A DNA stretch of 64,000 nucleotides, taken from the NCBI RefSeq assembly GCF_000427295.1, contig NZ_ATNM01000136.1, positions 62,001 to 126,000 on the forward strand, given 5' to 3'. Below, piece after piece: positions 56,032-64,000 of this stretch (the stretch's first letter is position 1; every line of letters starts with the position of its first letter). The DNA is from Cyclobacterium qasimii M12-11B (GTDB lineage Bacteria > Bacteroidota > Bacteroidia > Cytophagales > Cyclobacteriaceae). A program made the position numbers and the translations under genes. Below the pieces are notes generated by a model. It was given only the letters and a program-made list of their open reading frames with translations, was not told the origin of the DNA and searched no databases.

Positions 56032-57588
56032 TTAATAATTAGGGTTTTGCGTGATGTTATCATTGATATCAATCTCTACTTGAGGAATAGGCCATAAATA
56101 ATCCCGCTCAGGTCTGAATGTCCTGGTCAAACCACTGGTGATGGTTTCCCACTCACCACTAGTAGTATTGAGGTAATAAAGACCTTCTACAGTACCTATC
56201 TTGTCCTCCCCAATTTCCCATCGGTTCATGTCAAACAACCTAAGCCCCTCAAATGCCAATTCAACGGCTCTTTCATCCCTGATGATTGCCCTTAACTCTT
56301 CCTGGGATTTACCTGATGCTATAGGAGGCATTTCTACCGTTGGTCTCTCTCTTACCATATTGATGGCATCGTACACTGAATCATCAATCTCATTCAACTC
56401 AATTTTAGATTCTGCATACATAAGAAGCACATCTGCATAGCGTATCAAAATCATATTGATAGAACCGGTATTTGGATTAGCCGCATCAGCTTCAAAATCC
56501 ACCCACTTCTTCAGGTTGTATCCATTGACCGTAGAAAATTCCGATGACCTAACCCTATCTGCTGTCGGACTGTCCGGCAATGAGTTAAAGGTACTGTTAC
56601 CAATTGGCTGACCAGTATAATAAGTCGTGAAATTCCAACGTGGATCAATGTTCTCAAAAGGATCGTTTGGATTTTGAGGTCCTTTGTACCCATACTTCAA
56701 TAGCAAATTGTGGACAGGCTCAACCACGGAACCTCCACCTATAGAAGCTGCGGCAAAGGAAAATGCATTGTAGGTATCTCCCCCTACAGCATATTGCCTA
56801 TCAAAGATCACTTCTGAAGAATTCTGTCCGGCATAATTAAATAATTTTCCGTAGTCAGGATAGAGTTCATAAATTCCTAAATCCATTACCGCCATGGAAG
56901 CATCTCTGGCAACAGCATACCTTTCATTTCTGATTGCTACCCTGGCTTTCAATGCCATAGCAGCGCCAAGCGTAGCCCTTCCCACTTCCTGAGAATAACT
57001 CAATGGCAATTGACTTCCTTGTATTATCTGATCCAATTCAGCAATGACAAAATCAACCACTTCAGACTTAGCTGTCCTACCGATTTGATCTGTAATTTCC
57101 AGCGGCTCCAAAATTAATGGCACATCTCCCCAAAGACTGCTCAATTGGGTATAAAAGAAAGCACGTAAAAACCTTGCTTCAGCCTTGTAACGGGCCAATA
57201 ACTCCTGGTCTCCCTGCTCGATTCTGTCGATATTTGCAAGCACATTATTTGCTCGCTGAATCCCTCTGTAGTACCTGTCCCATTGAGACCCTATCGCTGC
57301 GTTGACCGGATCAAAGGACCCCATACTTACATCATGCAGGGAACCAGGTCCGGAAGGTGCTCTAAATCCAATATCCGTTGCGCCATCCAGTTCTTTCACC
57401 ATCGTCTGACCATCCAGTTCCGTGTAAATCCCGTTTACTGCGAGGTTTGCATCCTTTTCCTGCTGCCAGTAAATAAGTTCTGAAACCTCCCCTGGTGGAA
57501 TCAAATCAAGCCCTTGGTCACAGCTAAACATGCCAAAAGCCAAATATGATAACCCTATATATTTTATTGTTTTGTTTATTAATTTCAT
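56032..57588 (-). CDS. SusD/RagB-family outer-membrane lipoprotein (third pair)
   Basis: 518 residues. Lipoprotein signal ends GMFSC (Cys23). SusD features: QWDRYYRGIQRANNVLANI, AEARFLRAFFYTQLSSLWGD, ILIRYADVLLMYAESKIELN, ELAFEGLRLFDMNRW and a C-terminal LWPIPQVEIDIND...NPNY. It starts 18 bases after susC and ends at a strong terminator, so the operon is susC-susD only. The lack of local enzymes leaves the substrate open. Confidence 0.96.
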   Translation of the reverse strand: MKLINKTIKYIGLSYLAFGMFSCDQGLDLIPPGEVSELIYWQQEKDANLAVNGIYTELDGQTMVKELDGATDIGFRAPSGPGSLHDVSMGSFDPVNAAIGSQWDRYYRGIQRANNVLANIDRIEQGDQELLARYKAEARFLRAFFYTQLSSLWGDVPLILEPLEITDQIGRTAKSEVVDFVIAELDQIIQGSQLPLSYSQEVGRATLGAAMALKARVAIRNERYAVARDASMAVMDLGIYELYPDYGKLFNYAGQNSSEVIFDRQYAVGGDTYNAFSFAAASIGGGSVVEPVHNLLLKYGYKGPQNPNDPFENIDPRWNFTTYYTGQPIGNSTFNSLPDSPTADRVRSSEFSTVNGYNLKKWVDFEADAANPNTGSINMILIRYADVLLMYAESKIELNEIDDSVYDAINMVRERPTVEMPPIASGKSQEELRAIIRDERAVELAFEGLRLFDMNRWEIGEDKIGTVEGLYYLNTTSGEWETITSGLTRTFRPERDYLWPIPQVEIDINDNITQNPNY

Positions 57589-57606
57589 CGCTTTTCCTTT
57601 TTTTGA

Positions 57607-60600
57607 TTAAAACCTGACGTTTATGCCACCACTGAAAAGTTTGCTGTGTGGGAAGAACTGACTTCTTCCTCTAGGTGTCTCTGGATCAAACAACTCTGTT
57701 TCTGTAAAAGTCAACATGTTCTCACCTGAGATATAAACCCTAAGGTTGTCTACAAGATTTTGAGGAATGGTGTATCCCAATTGGAAATTCTTTAACCTAA
57801 GATAACTGGTGTTCTGTAACCAAAAATCAGCTTCCATTAAGTTGGCTGAATTTCCAGACCTTACCATAGGCCATGTGCCATTTGGATTTCTTTCCGGATG
57901 ATAAGCTTCTCTGGCCATGGTCACAGGAATAAAATTCGTGTAGTTCGGACCTTCCATCAATGCGCCATCCAATGAATGTTGCTGACGAAGGACTCCTTGC
58001 CAAAACATAGAGAAATCAAATCCTTTGTAGGAGGCACTAAACCTTACCCCAAATTCATACCTGGGATCTTCATTCCCCATGATGTATTGGTCGCCAGCAG
58101 GATAAAGAGATTGAGAAATAACACCATCTCCATTTAAGTCCTCATAAATAACGTCTCCAATGGTAACTGTAGGGAAAATGGTCGCTGGATATTTGTCTAA
58201 ATCCGCTTGGGATTTATAAATACCCGGAGATTTTAAACCTCTTAAGGAGTTGATAGATTCACCTTCTGTCCATACGGTAAATTTATCAGGGAAAAATGGT
58301 CCCGTACCTTTCAAGTCTTCAATTCTATTAACTACATCTGAAAAATTCACTCCCACAGAATACTCGAATCCATTGTCTGAGGCTGGAGAGCCATGGTAAT
58401 TAACGGCCAATTCCCAACCTCTATTAGAAACTGCAGCTGCATTTTGCACTGGAGGGTTGTAACCAATGGTTCTTGGGATCGGCAATTCAATCAAAATATC
58501 ATCGGTGTATTTGTAAAAATACTCGGCGATTACTTCAATCCTATCGTCCATAAAGCCCATATCCAATCCAATGTTTGACATGGTAGTGGTTTCCCAGGTA
58601 ATGTCAGGATTTCCTGCACTTGTGATAGCTGTTCCTGGTACCAGGTTATTGTTAAACTGGTAGCCAGTACCAAGGTTGTAGGTATTGAGATACCTGTAAA
58701 GTCCAATGCTTTGGTTACCCAACTGACCCCATGATCCTCGAAGTCTTAGATCACTGAACAAATCTCCGCCGCTAAGGAAGTCTTCTTCTGATATTCTCCA
58801 TCCTGCTGAGAAGGAAGGGAAAATGCCCCATCTTTTGCCTTCTCCAAACCTGGATGATCCATCATACCTAACATTGGCCTGGAACATGTATTTGTCGTCA
58901 AAACTATAATTTGCCCTTCCGAAAAAGGATCTTAGTCTCCACTCCTGGGAATAACCACTTGTAGTCTGGTTTTGAATGTCACCTGCGTTGATATCTCGCA
59001 AATCATTGCTATAGAAATTGTCCCTGGAAGCAGAAATTTGTTTGTATCTATTGTAGATTTCTTCGTAACCAACAGTTCCCTGGATACTGTGCTTGTCAAA
59101 GGTTTGGTCATAATTCAAATACAATCTTTGACTCAATTCACGTTGGTTCATCTGACTTTCGGTAAGCACAGAAGTGGCAAACCAACCCCCAACATTTACC
59201 AAATCACCAGTCAAATAATTCCTCATTCCTGCCAAACTGTTTTGAAATACAAAACCATCGGTAGACTCTGTGTTAAGCGTTACGTTACCTTCCAGAGATA
59301 ATGCTTCATTGATGGTATAAGCAAAGCCTAACTGGCCAAAAACATCATCACTTACATTGCTTGTTTCTCCCTCTTGAGCCATTGCTCGGGCATTCCATTG
59401 TCCTGAAACAAGGTCATAAGTACCGTCAGGGTATTCCATCACAATATTTCTATTGATATGCAACAAGGCTTGTGTTATACGCTGTCCAGTAAATCCCGGT
59501 CCGCTAAACCCTCTGTTTCTATACATCAGATTGGTTTTAATCGTCAACTTATCCGTAGCATACATGTCAGAATTTATCCGCATGGTTACCTGCTTGTTGT
59601 TGAAATTTTGGAGGATACCATCTGTGTCAGAATAATTGATAGAAGCGAAAACCCTTCCAGATTCTCCTCCACTGGAAAGAGAAACAGAATGCCGCTGTTG
59701 AAAAGCATTTGGGTTAAAGATTCCCCCTTCGTAGTCCGCAAAAGGATATTGCAAAGGATTGGTACCTGCCGCTACATTTTCTATATAAGTTTCACTATAG
59801 GTTGGATTTGCTCCTACATTGGCCTGAGCCTCATTTTCCAACCTCATCCAGGTAACCGGATCTGTTGGTTCAGGAAAGAAATTTGGGTTTTGCCATCCCA
59901 CAAAATTATTGTAGGTAATCTTGACTGCACCATCTTCACCTCTTTTGGTAGTTACCAGAATTACACCATTTGCTGCTCTAGAACCATAAATGGCGGAAGA
60001 AGCGGCATCCTTTAATACAGTAATAGAGGCAATGTTGTTTGGCTCCACCGTACTAAGCGATTGCTCTACACCATCTACTAAAATCAGAGGGTTGGAATTA
60101 TTCAATGTTCCCACACCCCTTATCCTTATGCTGGTACTTTCATCTCCAGGAGCACCACCGTTGTTTTGAATAGAAAGTCCTGGTGTCGTACCCTGCAATG
60201 CTGCAGCTGTATTGACCACGGGTCTTCTGGCAAGATCCTCCCCAGAAACAGTACTCACGGCACCCGTTACATTGGCTCTTTTTTGTGTACCAAACCCAAC
60301 TACTACCACCTCATCCAATGAGGAAGTAGACTCCAATAAGGTTACATTAATGATGGAACGATCACCTATTTTTATCTGCTGGCTTTCAAATCCAATAAAG
60401 GAAAAACCAATTCAGATGCTTCCGGTACAGTTAATGAATACTTCCCGTCTAAATCAGTGGCTGTGCCAATGGTCGTTCCCGGTAAAGAAATAGTTGCTCC
60501 TGGAATTGGTTCACCATTTTGATCTGTTACTGTACCTGTTACCGTAACATCTGCCATCAAATTCAATTTTTCCGCATTGTTTTCAGAGGAATTGATGATG

Positions 60601-60725
60601 GTAGGTACTTCTTCATAAAGGGCATGCGCATGCCCTTTATGGATATTGGGGTAAAATAGCTGAATAGCCATTAGGAATATCAACATTTTGATTGACGGAT
60701 ACCCCGAGAGTAGTCGTTTTTTCAT
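57607..60725 (-). CDS. SusC-family TonB-dependent transporter (third pair, frameshifted)
   Basis: Complete SusC after repair of an A5 run (60402-60406). The N-terminal part ends ELVFPLLDLKASR as read; with one more base it runs ELVFSFIGFESQQIKIGDRS and joins the main frame at LDEVVVVGFGTQKRANVTGA. Repaired length 1039 residues, the same as the second SusC. Signal peptide, carboxypeptidase-regulatory-like domain (TVTGTVTDQNGEPIPGATIS), plug (IRIRGVGTLNNSNPLILVDG) and barrel are present; there is no STN domain. An antisense terminator lies about 95 bases upstream of its start codon. Confidence 0.93.
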
Positions 60726-60737
60726 AACTTTGTAGGC

Positions 60738-60848
60738 TTTAGTGTTGTTTTTTGAACTGCATTAAATTAGATCAAATGGATGAACCTGAGAAACTTACCC
60801 ATTTGTCTATCGTTTTTGTGAAGGCCATCTATTTATAGATGGCTTTTT
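60738..60848 (+). ncRNA. Predicted cis-antisense RNA opposite the third susC leader
   Basis: Inferred. On the plus strand a perfect Bacteroidota -7 box TAACTTTG (60725-60732) overlaps the complement of the susC start codon. No good TTTG lies at 17-23 bases before it, so the promoter is only half supported. From about 60738 a transcript would pass a seven-bp hairpin (CAAATGG 60773-60779/CCATTTG 60799-60805) and end at a hairpin-T5 terminator (60821-60848). It would be about 110 nt and antisense to the leader. Same layout as the element at 1150-1267. Confidence 0.4.
60821..60848 (+). terminator. Intrinsic terminator antisense to susC leader
   Basis: Stem AAGGCCATCTA (60821-60831) with TAGATGGCTTT (60836-60846), one G-U pair, TTTA loop, T5 at 60844-60848. 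The only plus-strand genes nearby are far away, so it ends an otherwise unseen transcript. Confidence 0.6.
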
Positions 60849-61475
60849 CATTGGTGGTTTTTCTTTACATAAGATTTAATTAATTTTCTAGTTATTGGAT
60901 TGAAAACTTCCCATTTACCCAGTTAGGGAATAAGTAATTAATTGGTCTTTTGGGTCAATTGGGAATAGAAATCAATAAAATGGTTCGTGAAACCACATCT
61001 ACCTATTCATTTAATCGTTGGTCTAATCAGGTAAATTCACCCCTAAATTATTGAATTAACGCTATCGGAAACAAATTTTTAGTCTATTAAAAGAAATAAT
61101 AAAACAATTACATTATTCTGTATATCTGGTATAAATATTATTTCATTTATACTGATAAAAGCTGTTCTTTATCAAATTAGATAAAATTCCTTTTATAAGC
61201 AAAAACAAAGAATAATTCATCAAATAATTCTGTACTTTTAATAAAAAAGAAGGTATTTGGATTGATTATTACCTTAAGTTGGTATAATGATACTTAAAAA
61301 TTCAAAAAAATAAAAGAAAATTACCAGTAAAAAGTATTTTTTAAATAAGAATCTAATGAGGCCATCTGTTCAAATAACATCGAGCAGCTTTTTTTAAAAA
61401 ATAAATGAGTAACGTCTTTAGTTTCCCGCAAGCCTTAGCCTGGGCGTATTGGACGTTTAATTGGATAAAGGATAC
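60849..61475. other. AT-rich regulatory region upstream of the third susC
   Basis: About 630 bases without a gene. It is very AT-rich between 61080 and 61340. A seven-bp inverted repeat TGATAAA/TTTATCA (61153-61174) with an eight-base centre is a possible operator. It should contain the susC promoter. No regulatory gene is adjacent. Confidence 0.4.
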
Positions 61476-61883
61476 TTAATGTTCATTGCCTTTGTAAACC
61501 CACATGGGCATTGTTTCTCCTGCTTTCTCAAAGCCCATTTTTTCATAAAATGAAATGGCTTTTCCATCTGCTGTCAACATTTGCATGTGGAAGTCTTTGT
61601 ATTTTTCTTGAAGTTTGGCTACAATTCTTTTCCCTATGCCTTTTCCCTGATAATCTGGATGAACCAATAAATGGGGATAGTAAACGACTAAATAACCATC
61701 TGAAATAGCATTCCCCAATCCAATCAATTCCTCTTTGTCCCAAGCGGTGATCAGTGAATGAGAATTTGACAGTGCATTTTTTAATTCAGTGGGCTTCTCA
61801 GCAGCAGACCATTCGTTCGCTTTGTAAAGGGCTACAACTTGTTCAATTGTAATGTCCCTGGTTTCTGAAAGAATAATGTCCAT
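61476..61883 (-). CDS. GNAT-family N-acetyltransferase
   Basis: 135 residues. Acetyl-CoA binding motif A is LLVHPDYQGKGIGKRIVAKL (Q-x-x-G-x-G). The fourth motif is ISFYEKMGFEKAG. N-terminal alpha/beta part YKANEWSAAEKPTEL. Small-molecule or protein N-acetylation in the cytosol; the acceptor cannot be predicted. Confidence 0.93.
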   Translation of the reverse strand: MDIILSETRDITIEQVVALYKANEWSAAEKPTELKNALSNSHSLITAWDKEELIGLGNAISDGYLVVYYPHLLVHPDYQGKGIGKRIVAKLQEKYKDFHMQMLTADGKAISFYEKMGFEKAGETMPMWVYKGNEH

Positions 61884-61960
61884 GCTTGAATTGTTTTATT
61901 AAGCTAAAAGTGAGGACCTATTATTCATTCCAATTTTCATCTAAAATCTAATACTCCTCC

Positions 61961-63247
61961 TCATTGACCTTCAATATACTCCGAAAGCGCATAAATTAAA
62001 TCCTTTCCGAATAACCTGGCTTTTTCTTGGGTAACAAGCTGCCCGTTATTGATTCCAAAAGGAAATTCCAGGGTGGTGGTCATAATTAAACCTTCATCTA
62101 AAAATCCCGAGGCCCATTTGCTAAAGGAGTATCCCTGTTCATAATTGCTTCCCTTATTCCAGGCAGTACCATAGGCAAGAAAACCTGTTTTGCTATTGAT
62201 TGTAAGTGGTCCCTTCTGTGTTCGGATCAAAGTATTCACGAATTTTTCTTGTGCAGCAGAAATCCTTTCCTCTTCATTTCCCACAAAATAAACCCACTCA
62301 TTGTTTTCTCCCTTTATCCAGGGATTGTGAAGATCTATCCCTATCCATGGCAATCCATCTATCCATTTTGGAATGTCTTCTCTTATGGCCTTTGTGCTTG
62401 TGTAAATACTTTCACCAGAGTAATCTCTGTTGTGATCTCTTGGACTTCGGTATTTGCCTTGATCACCTTGTTCTACCCCATCTTTATCCAAAAATGGAAT
62501 GATCATAACCTCCACATTCTCTAACAGTTTATCCATGGAGGCATTTCCTGATAACATAGCATCAAGCATGCCCTCAATAATATAATTGCTCATCATTTCT
62601 CCAGCATGGGCCCTGGCAGTAAACAATACCCTAACCTTGGGTTGAGAATCAAAATTACTTATTAACAACTGTTCAACTTCTCTTCCCGCTCGGGTAGTGC
62701 TGAGCACTGACTTTCTTATATATTTGGAGTTTTTGTGCTGCAACATAAACTTATCGAAGTTTTTCTGTGTGTAAGCCATCCCCATGCTAAACATTACGGG
62801 TTCTCCATCACCTGAAAACTCAAAGCTGAAAAGGTCAGGCCCAAGGTAATTGCTTTGATCAATCCAATTCCATCCATAGCCTCCATCTTTGCTGTAGGCT
62901 GCCCCTAAATTGGTCAAAACATTTGGCTTAGTCGCTTTAAAAAACCATTTCTTATTGCTGGTGTTTTTAACAGTAAAACACCAATAAAACCATTCTCTCG
63001 GGGTATCCCGAAGAGCTGGCTTAAAAAATATAGTGTCGCCTAAAACCTTATCTATGACAACATTTCCACCAGGAAAATCGCTATCTATAATAGGTATTTG
63101 AGCAGTCCTCTCAGCAAAATTCAACTTGTTGGTACTCCCTATTCTTAAAGGATTCTTTAACTCTTCTTGGGCAAGTAGGTTTTGAGAAACAAACACGGCT
63201 AAAACAGTAGCAAACAGAATAAAGTAAAAAGGTTTATTTGATTTCAT
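61961..63247 (-). CDS. Secreted M14-family-like zinc carboxypeptidase
   Basis: 428 residues with a Sec signal ending LLAQEE. After an N-terminal beta domain the catalytic domain has HAGEMMSNYIIEG (HxxE zinc pair), RSPRDHNRDYSGES (substrate Arg pattern NRD), IGIDLHNPWIKG (third zinc His) and LTTTLEFPFG-like MTTTLEFPFGINN with the catalytic Glu. This is the M14 pattern. It would act on peptides or peptide-like amides in the periplasm. Its 3' neighbour, the GNAT gene, lies 77 bases on. Confidence 0.85.
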   Translation of the reverse strand: MKSNKPFYFILFATVLAVFVSQNLLAQEELKNPLRIGSTNKLNFAERTAQIPIIDSDFPGGNVVIDKVLGDTIFFKPALRDTPREWFYWCFTVKNTSNKKWFFKATKPNVLTNLGAAYSKDGGYGWNWIDQSNYLGPDLFSFEFSGDGEPVMFSMGMAYTQKNFDKFMLQHKNSKYIRKSVLSTTRAGREVEQLLISNFDSQPKVRVLFTARAHAGEMMSNYIIEGMLDAMLSGNASMDKLLENVEVMIIPFLDKDGVEQGDQGKYRSPRDHNRDYSGESIYTSTKAIREDIPKWIDGLPWIGIDLHNPWIKGENNEWVYFVGNEEERISAAQEKFVNTLIRTQKGPLTINSKTGFLAYGTAWNKGSNYEQGYSFSKWASGFLDEGLIMTTTLEFPFGINNGQLVTQEKARLFGKDLIYALSEYIEGQ

Positions 63248-63296
63248 AGAGGTAAGAATATGGGCCTAAGGGTATATATCTTTTCTGTTTTGTTCG

Positions 63297-63324
63297 AGAT
63301 TAGCTTTAGCTTTTTTGCTAATCT
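63297..63324. terminator. Hairpin upstream of the M14 gene
   Basis: AGATTAGC (63297-63304) with GCTAATCT (63317-63324), 12-base loop, in the gap between the DUF1501 gene and the M14 gene. No T tract after the stem on either strand, so its role as terminator of the DUF1501 gene is uncertain. Confidence 0.35.
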
Positions 63325-63466
63325 ATATTCTATCCAATTTAGTGAAAAATCAACTATCAAGACCTAAGGAATTCTTTGAAGAATGAAAACTTTGGGAATT
63401 CCTCAAATTACATGGAAAACACCGCTAATAAAAGCCTTTGTATATACCATTAAACTATTTAAGTTT

Positions 63467-64000
63467 TCAGACCAAAATATCTTTGACCACGTTTCCGTGA
63501 ACATCGGTAAGTCTAAAATCTCTCCCTCCAAAATGATAGGTCAATTGCTTGTGATCTACACCCAATAAGTGAAGAATGGTGGCATGAAGGTCATGAATCG
63601 TCACAGGCTTATCAACTACCCTATAGCCATACTCATCAGTTTGGCCATATATCGTTCCTCCTTTAACACCCGCGCCAGCCATCCACATACTAAAGGCAGA
63701 AGGGTTATGATCTCTTCCATCAGCCCCTTGAGCAAAAGGGGTTCGACCAAACTCTCCAGTCCAAACCACTAGCGTTTCTTCTAACAGCCCTCTGTACTTT
63801 AAGTCTTTCAGAAGTCCAGCAATGGGTTGATCCACCGCATGTGCATTCCGCTCATGCCCGTCTTTTAGACTTTGGTGTTGGTCCCACCTATCAATACCAC
63901 TCATGTATGGACAAGTAAGCTCCACAAAACGAACACCTCTTTCAACCAGCCTTCTGGCCATTAGGCACTGGGCACCATAGTTTCTCGTATTTATATCTTC
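63467..64000 (-). CDS. DUF1501-family protein, C-terminal part (runs off the window)
   Basis: The frame is open to the right edge (ATG at 63961 is internal; preceding codons read [13 protein letters not shown]). [58 protein letters not shown] and [23 protein letters not shown]-like sequence ([20 protein letters not shown]) are the classic C-terminal segments of DUF1501, an alkaline-phosphatase-fold family usually paired with DUF1549/DUF1553 cytochrome-type proteins. Those partners are expected right of the window. Confidence 0.92.
   Translation of the reverse strand, partial: EDINTRNYGAQCLMARRLVERGVRFVELTCPYMSGIDRWDQHQSLKDGHERNAHAVDQPIAGLLKDLKYRGLLEETLVVWTGEFGRTPFAQGADGRDHNPSAFSMWMAGAGVKGGTIYGQTDEYGYRVVDKPVTIHDLHATILHLLGVDHKQLTYHFGGRDFRLTDVHGNVVKDILV

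Noticed and set aside
1-64000. CRISPR array, tRNA, rRNA, prophage or integrative element
   Set aside because: No regular direct repeats with spacers, no clover-leaf or rRNA-like segments, and no intact integrase, transposase or structural phage genes were seen.

Overview
The window reads as chromosomal DNA of a marine Bacteroidota bacterium, most like the family Cyclobacteriaceae. The grounds are AT-rich composition, three SusC/SusD nutrient-uptake pairs, an ECF sigma factor and a FecR anti-sigma factor, many lipoprotein signal peptides, and the combination of sulfatase, sialidase-like propellers, PQQ/cytochrome c dehydrogenase, GH97 and DUF1501 proteins. No rRNA, tRNA, CRISPR array, intact insertion sequence or phage was seen.

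Layout. (1) 0-15.2 kb, plus strand: a glycan-utilisation cluster with a FecR anti-sigma factor, a SusC with an N-terminal STN signalling domain, a SusD lipoprotein, a PQQ sugar dehydrogenase-PKD-cytochrome c lipoprotein, a BNR_4 propeller, a Tat-exported sialidase-like propeller and a lipoprotein sialidase-like propeller. (2) 15.3-22.8 kb, minus strand, converging on the first: an ECF sigma factor, a SusC without STN, a SusD and a sulfatase. (3) 23.3-46 kb: housekeeping and accessory genes. They include a FAD/Fe-S oxidase, a phosphotransferase-like kinase overlapping a lipoprotein ADP-ribosylglycohydrolase, a BASS transporter, a fatty acid hydroxylase, small regulators, a DEAD-box helicase, an AlkD-like protein, a predicted LAS metallopeptidase, GH97, a beta-lactamase-fold hydrolase and a large cyclase-TolB-TPR-AraC fusion. 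(4) 46-55.6 kb, minus strand: two SGNH hydrolases, an IMP dehydrogenase, a GH141-like beta-helix protein with a PDZ tail, a cytochrome b561, an esterase and a FabZ-like protein lacking the catalytic His. (5) 55.9-64 kb, minus strand: a third SusC/SusD pair, a GNAT acetyltransferase, an M14-like carboxypeptidase and the C-terminal part of a DUF1501 protein running off the edge.

Most notable signals. Two of the three susC genes carry, about 95 bases upstream of the start codon, a strong intrinsic terminator pointing the wrong way (antisense to susC). Each is preceded by a second hairpin and a promoter-like box overlapping the susC start. This is the arrangement of DonS-type cis-antisense RNAs known from Bacteroides polysaccharide loci. 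A 170-base nested palindrome stands alone at 12.0-12.2 kb. At least five genes are broken by one-base changes in A/T homopolymers and become full-length when one base is restored; a sixth (the sulfatase start) is probably the same. This looks like sequence error rather than five pseudogenes, so those genes are annotated as single units here.
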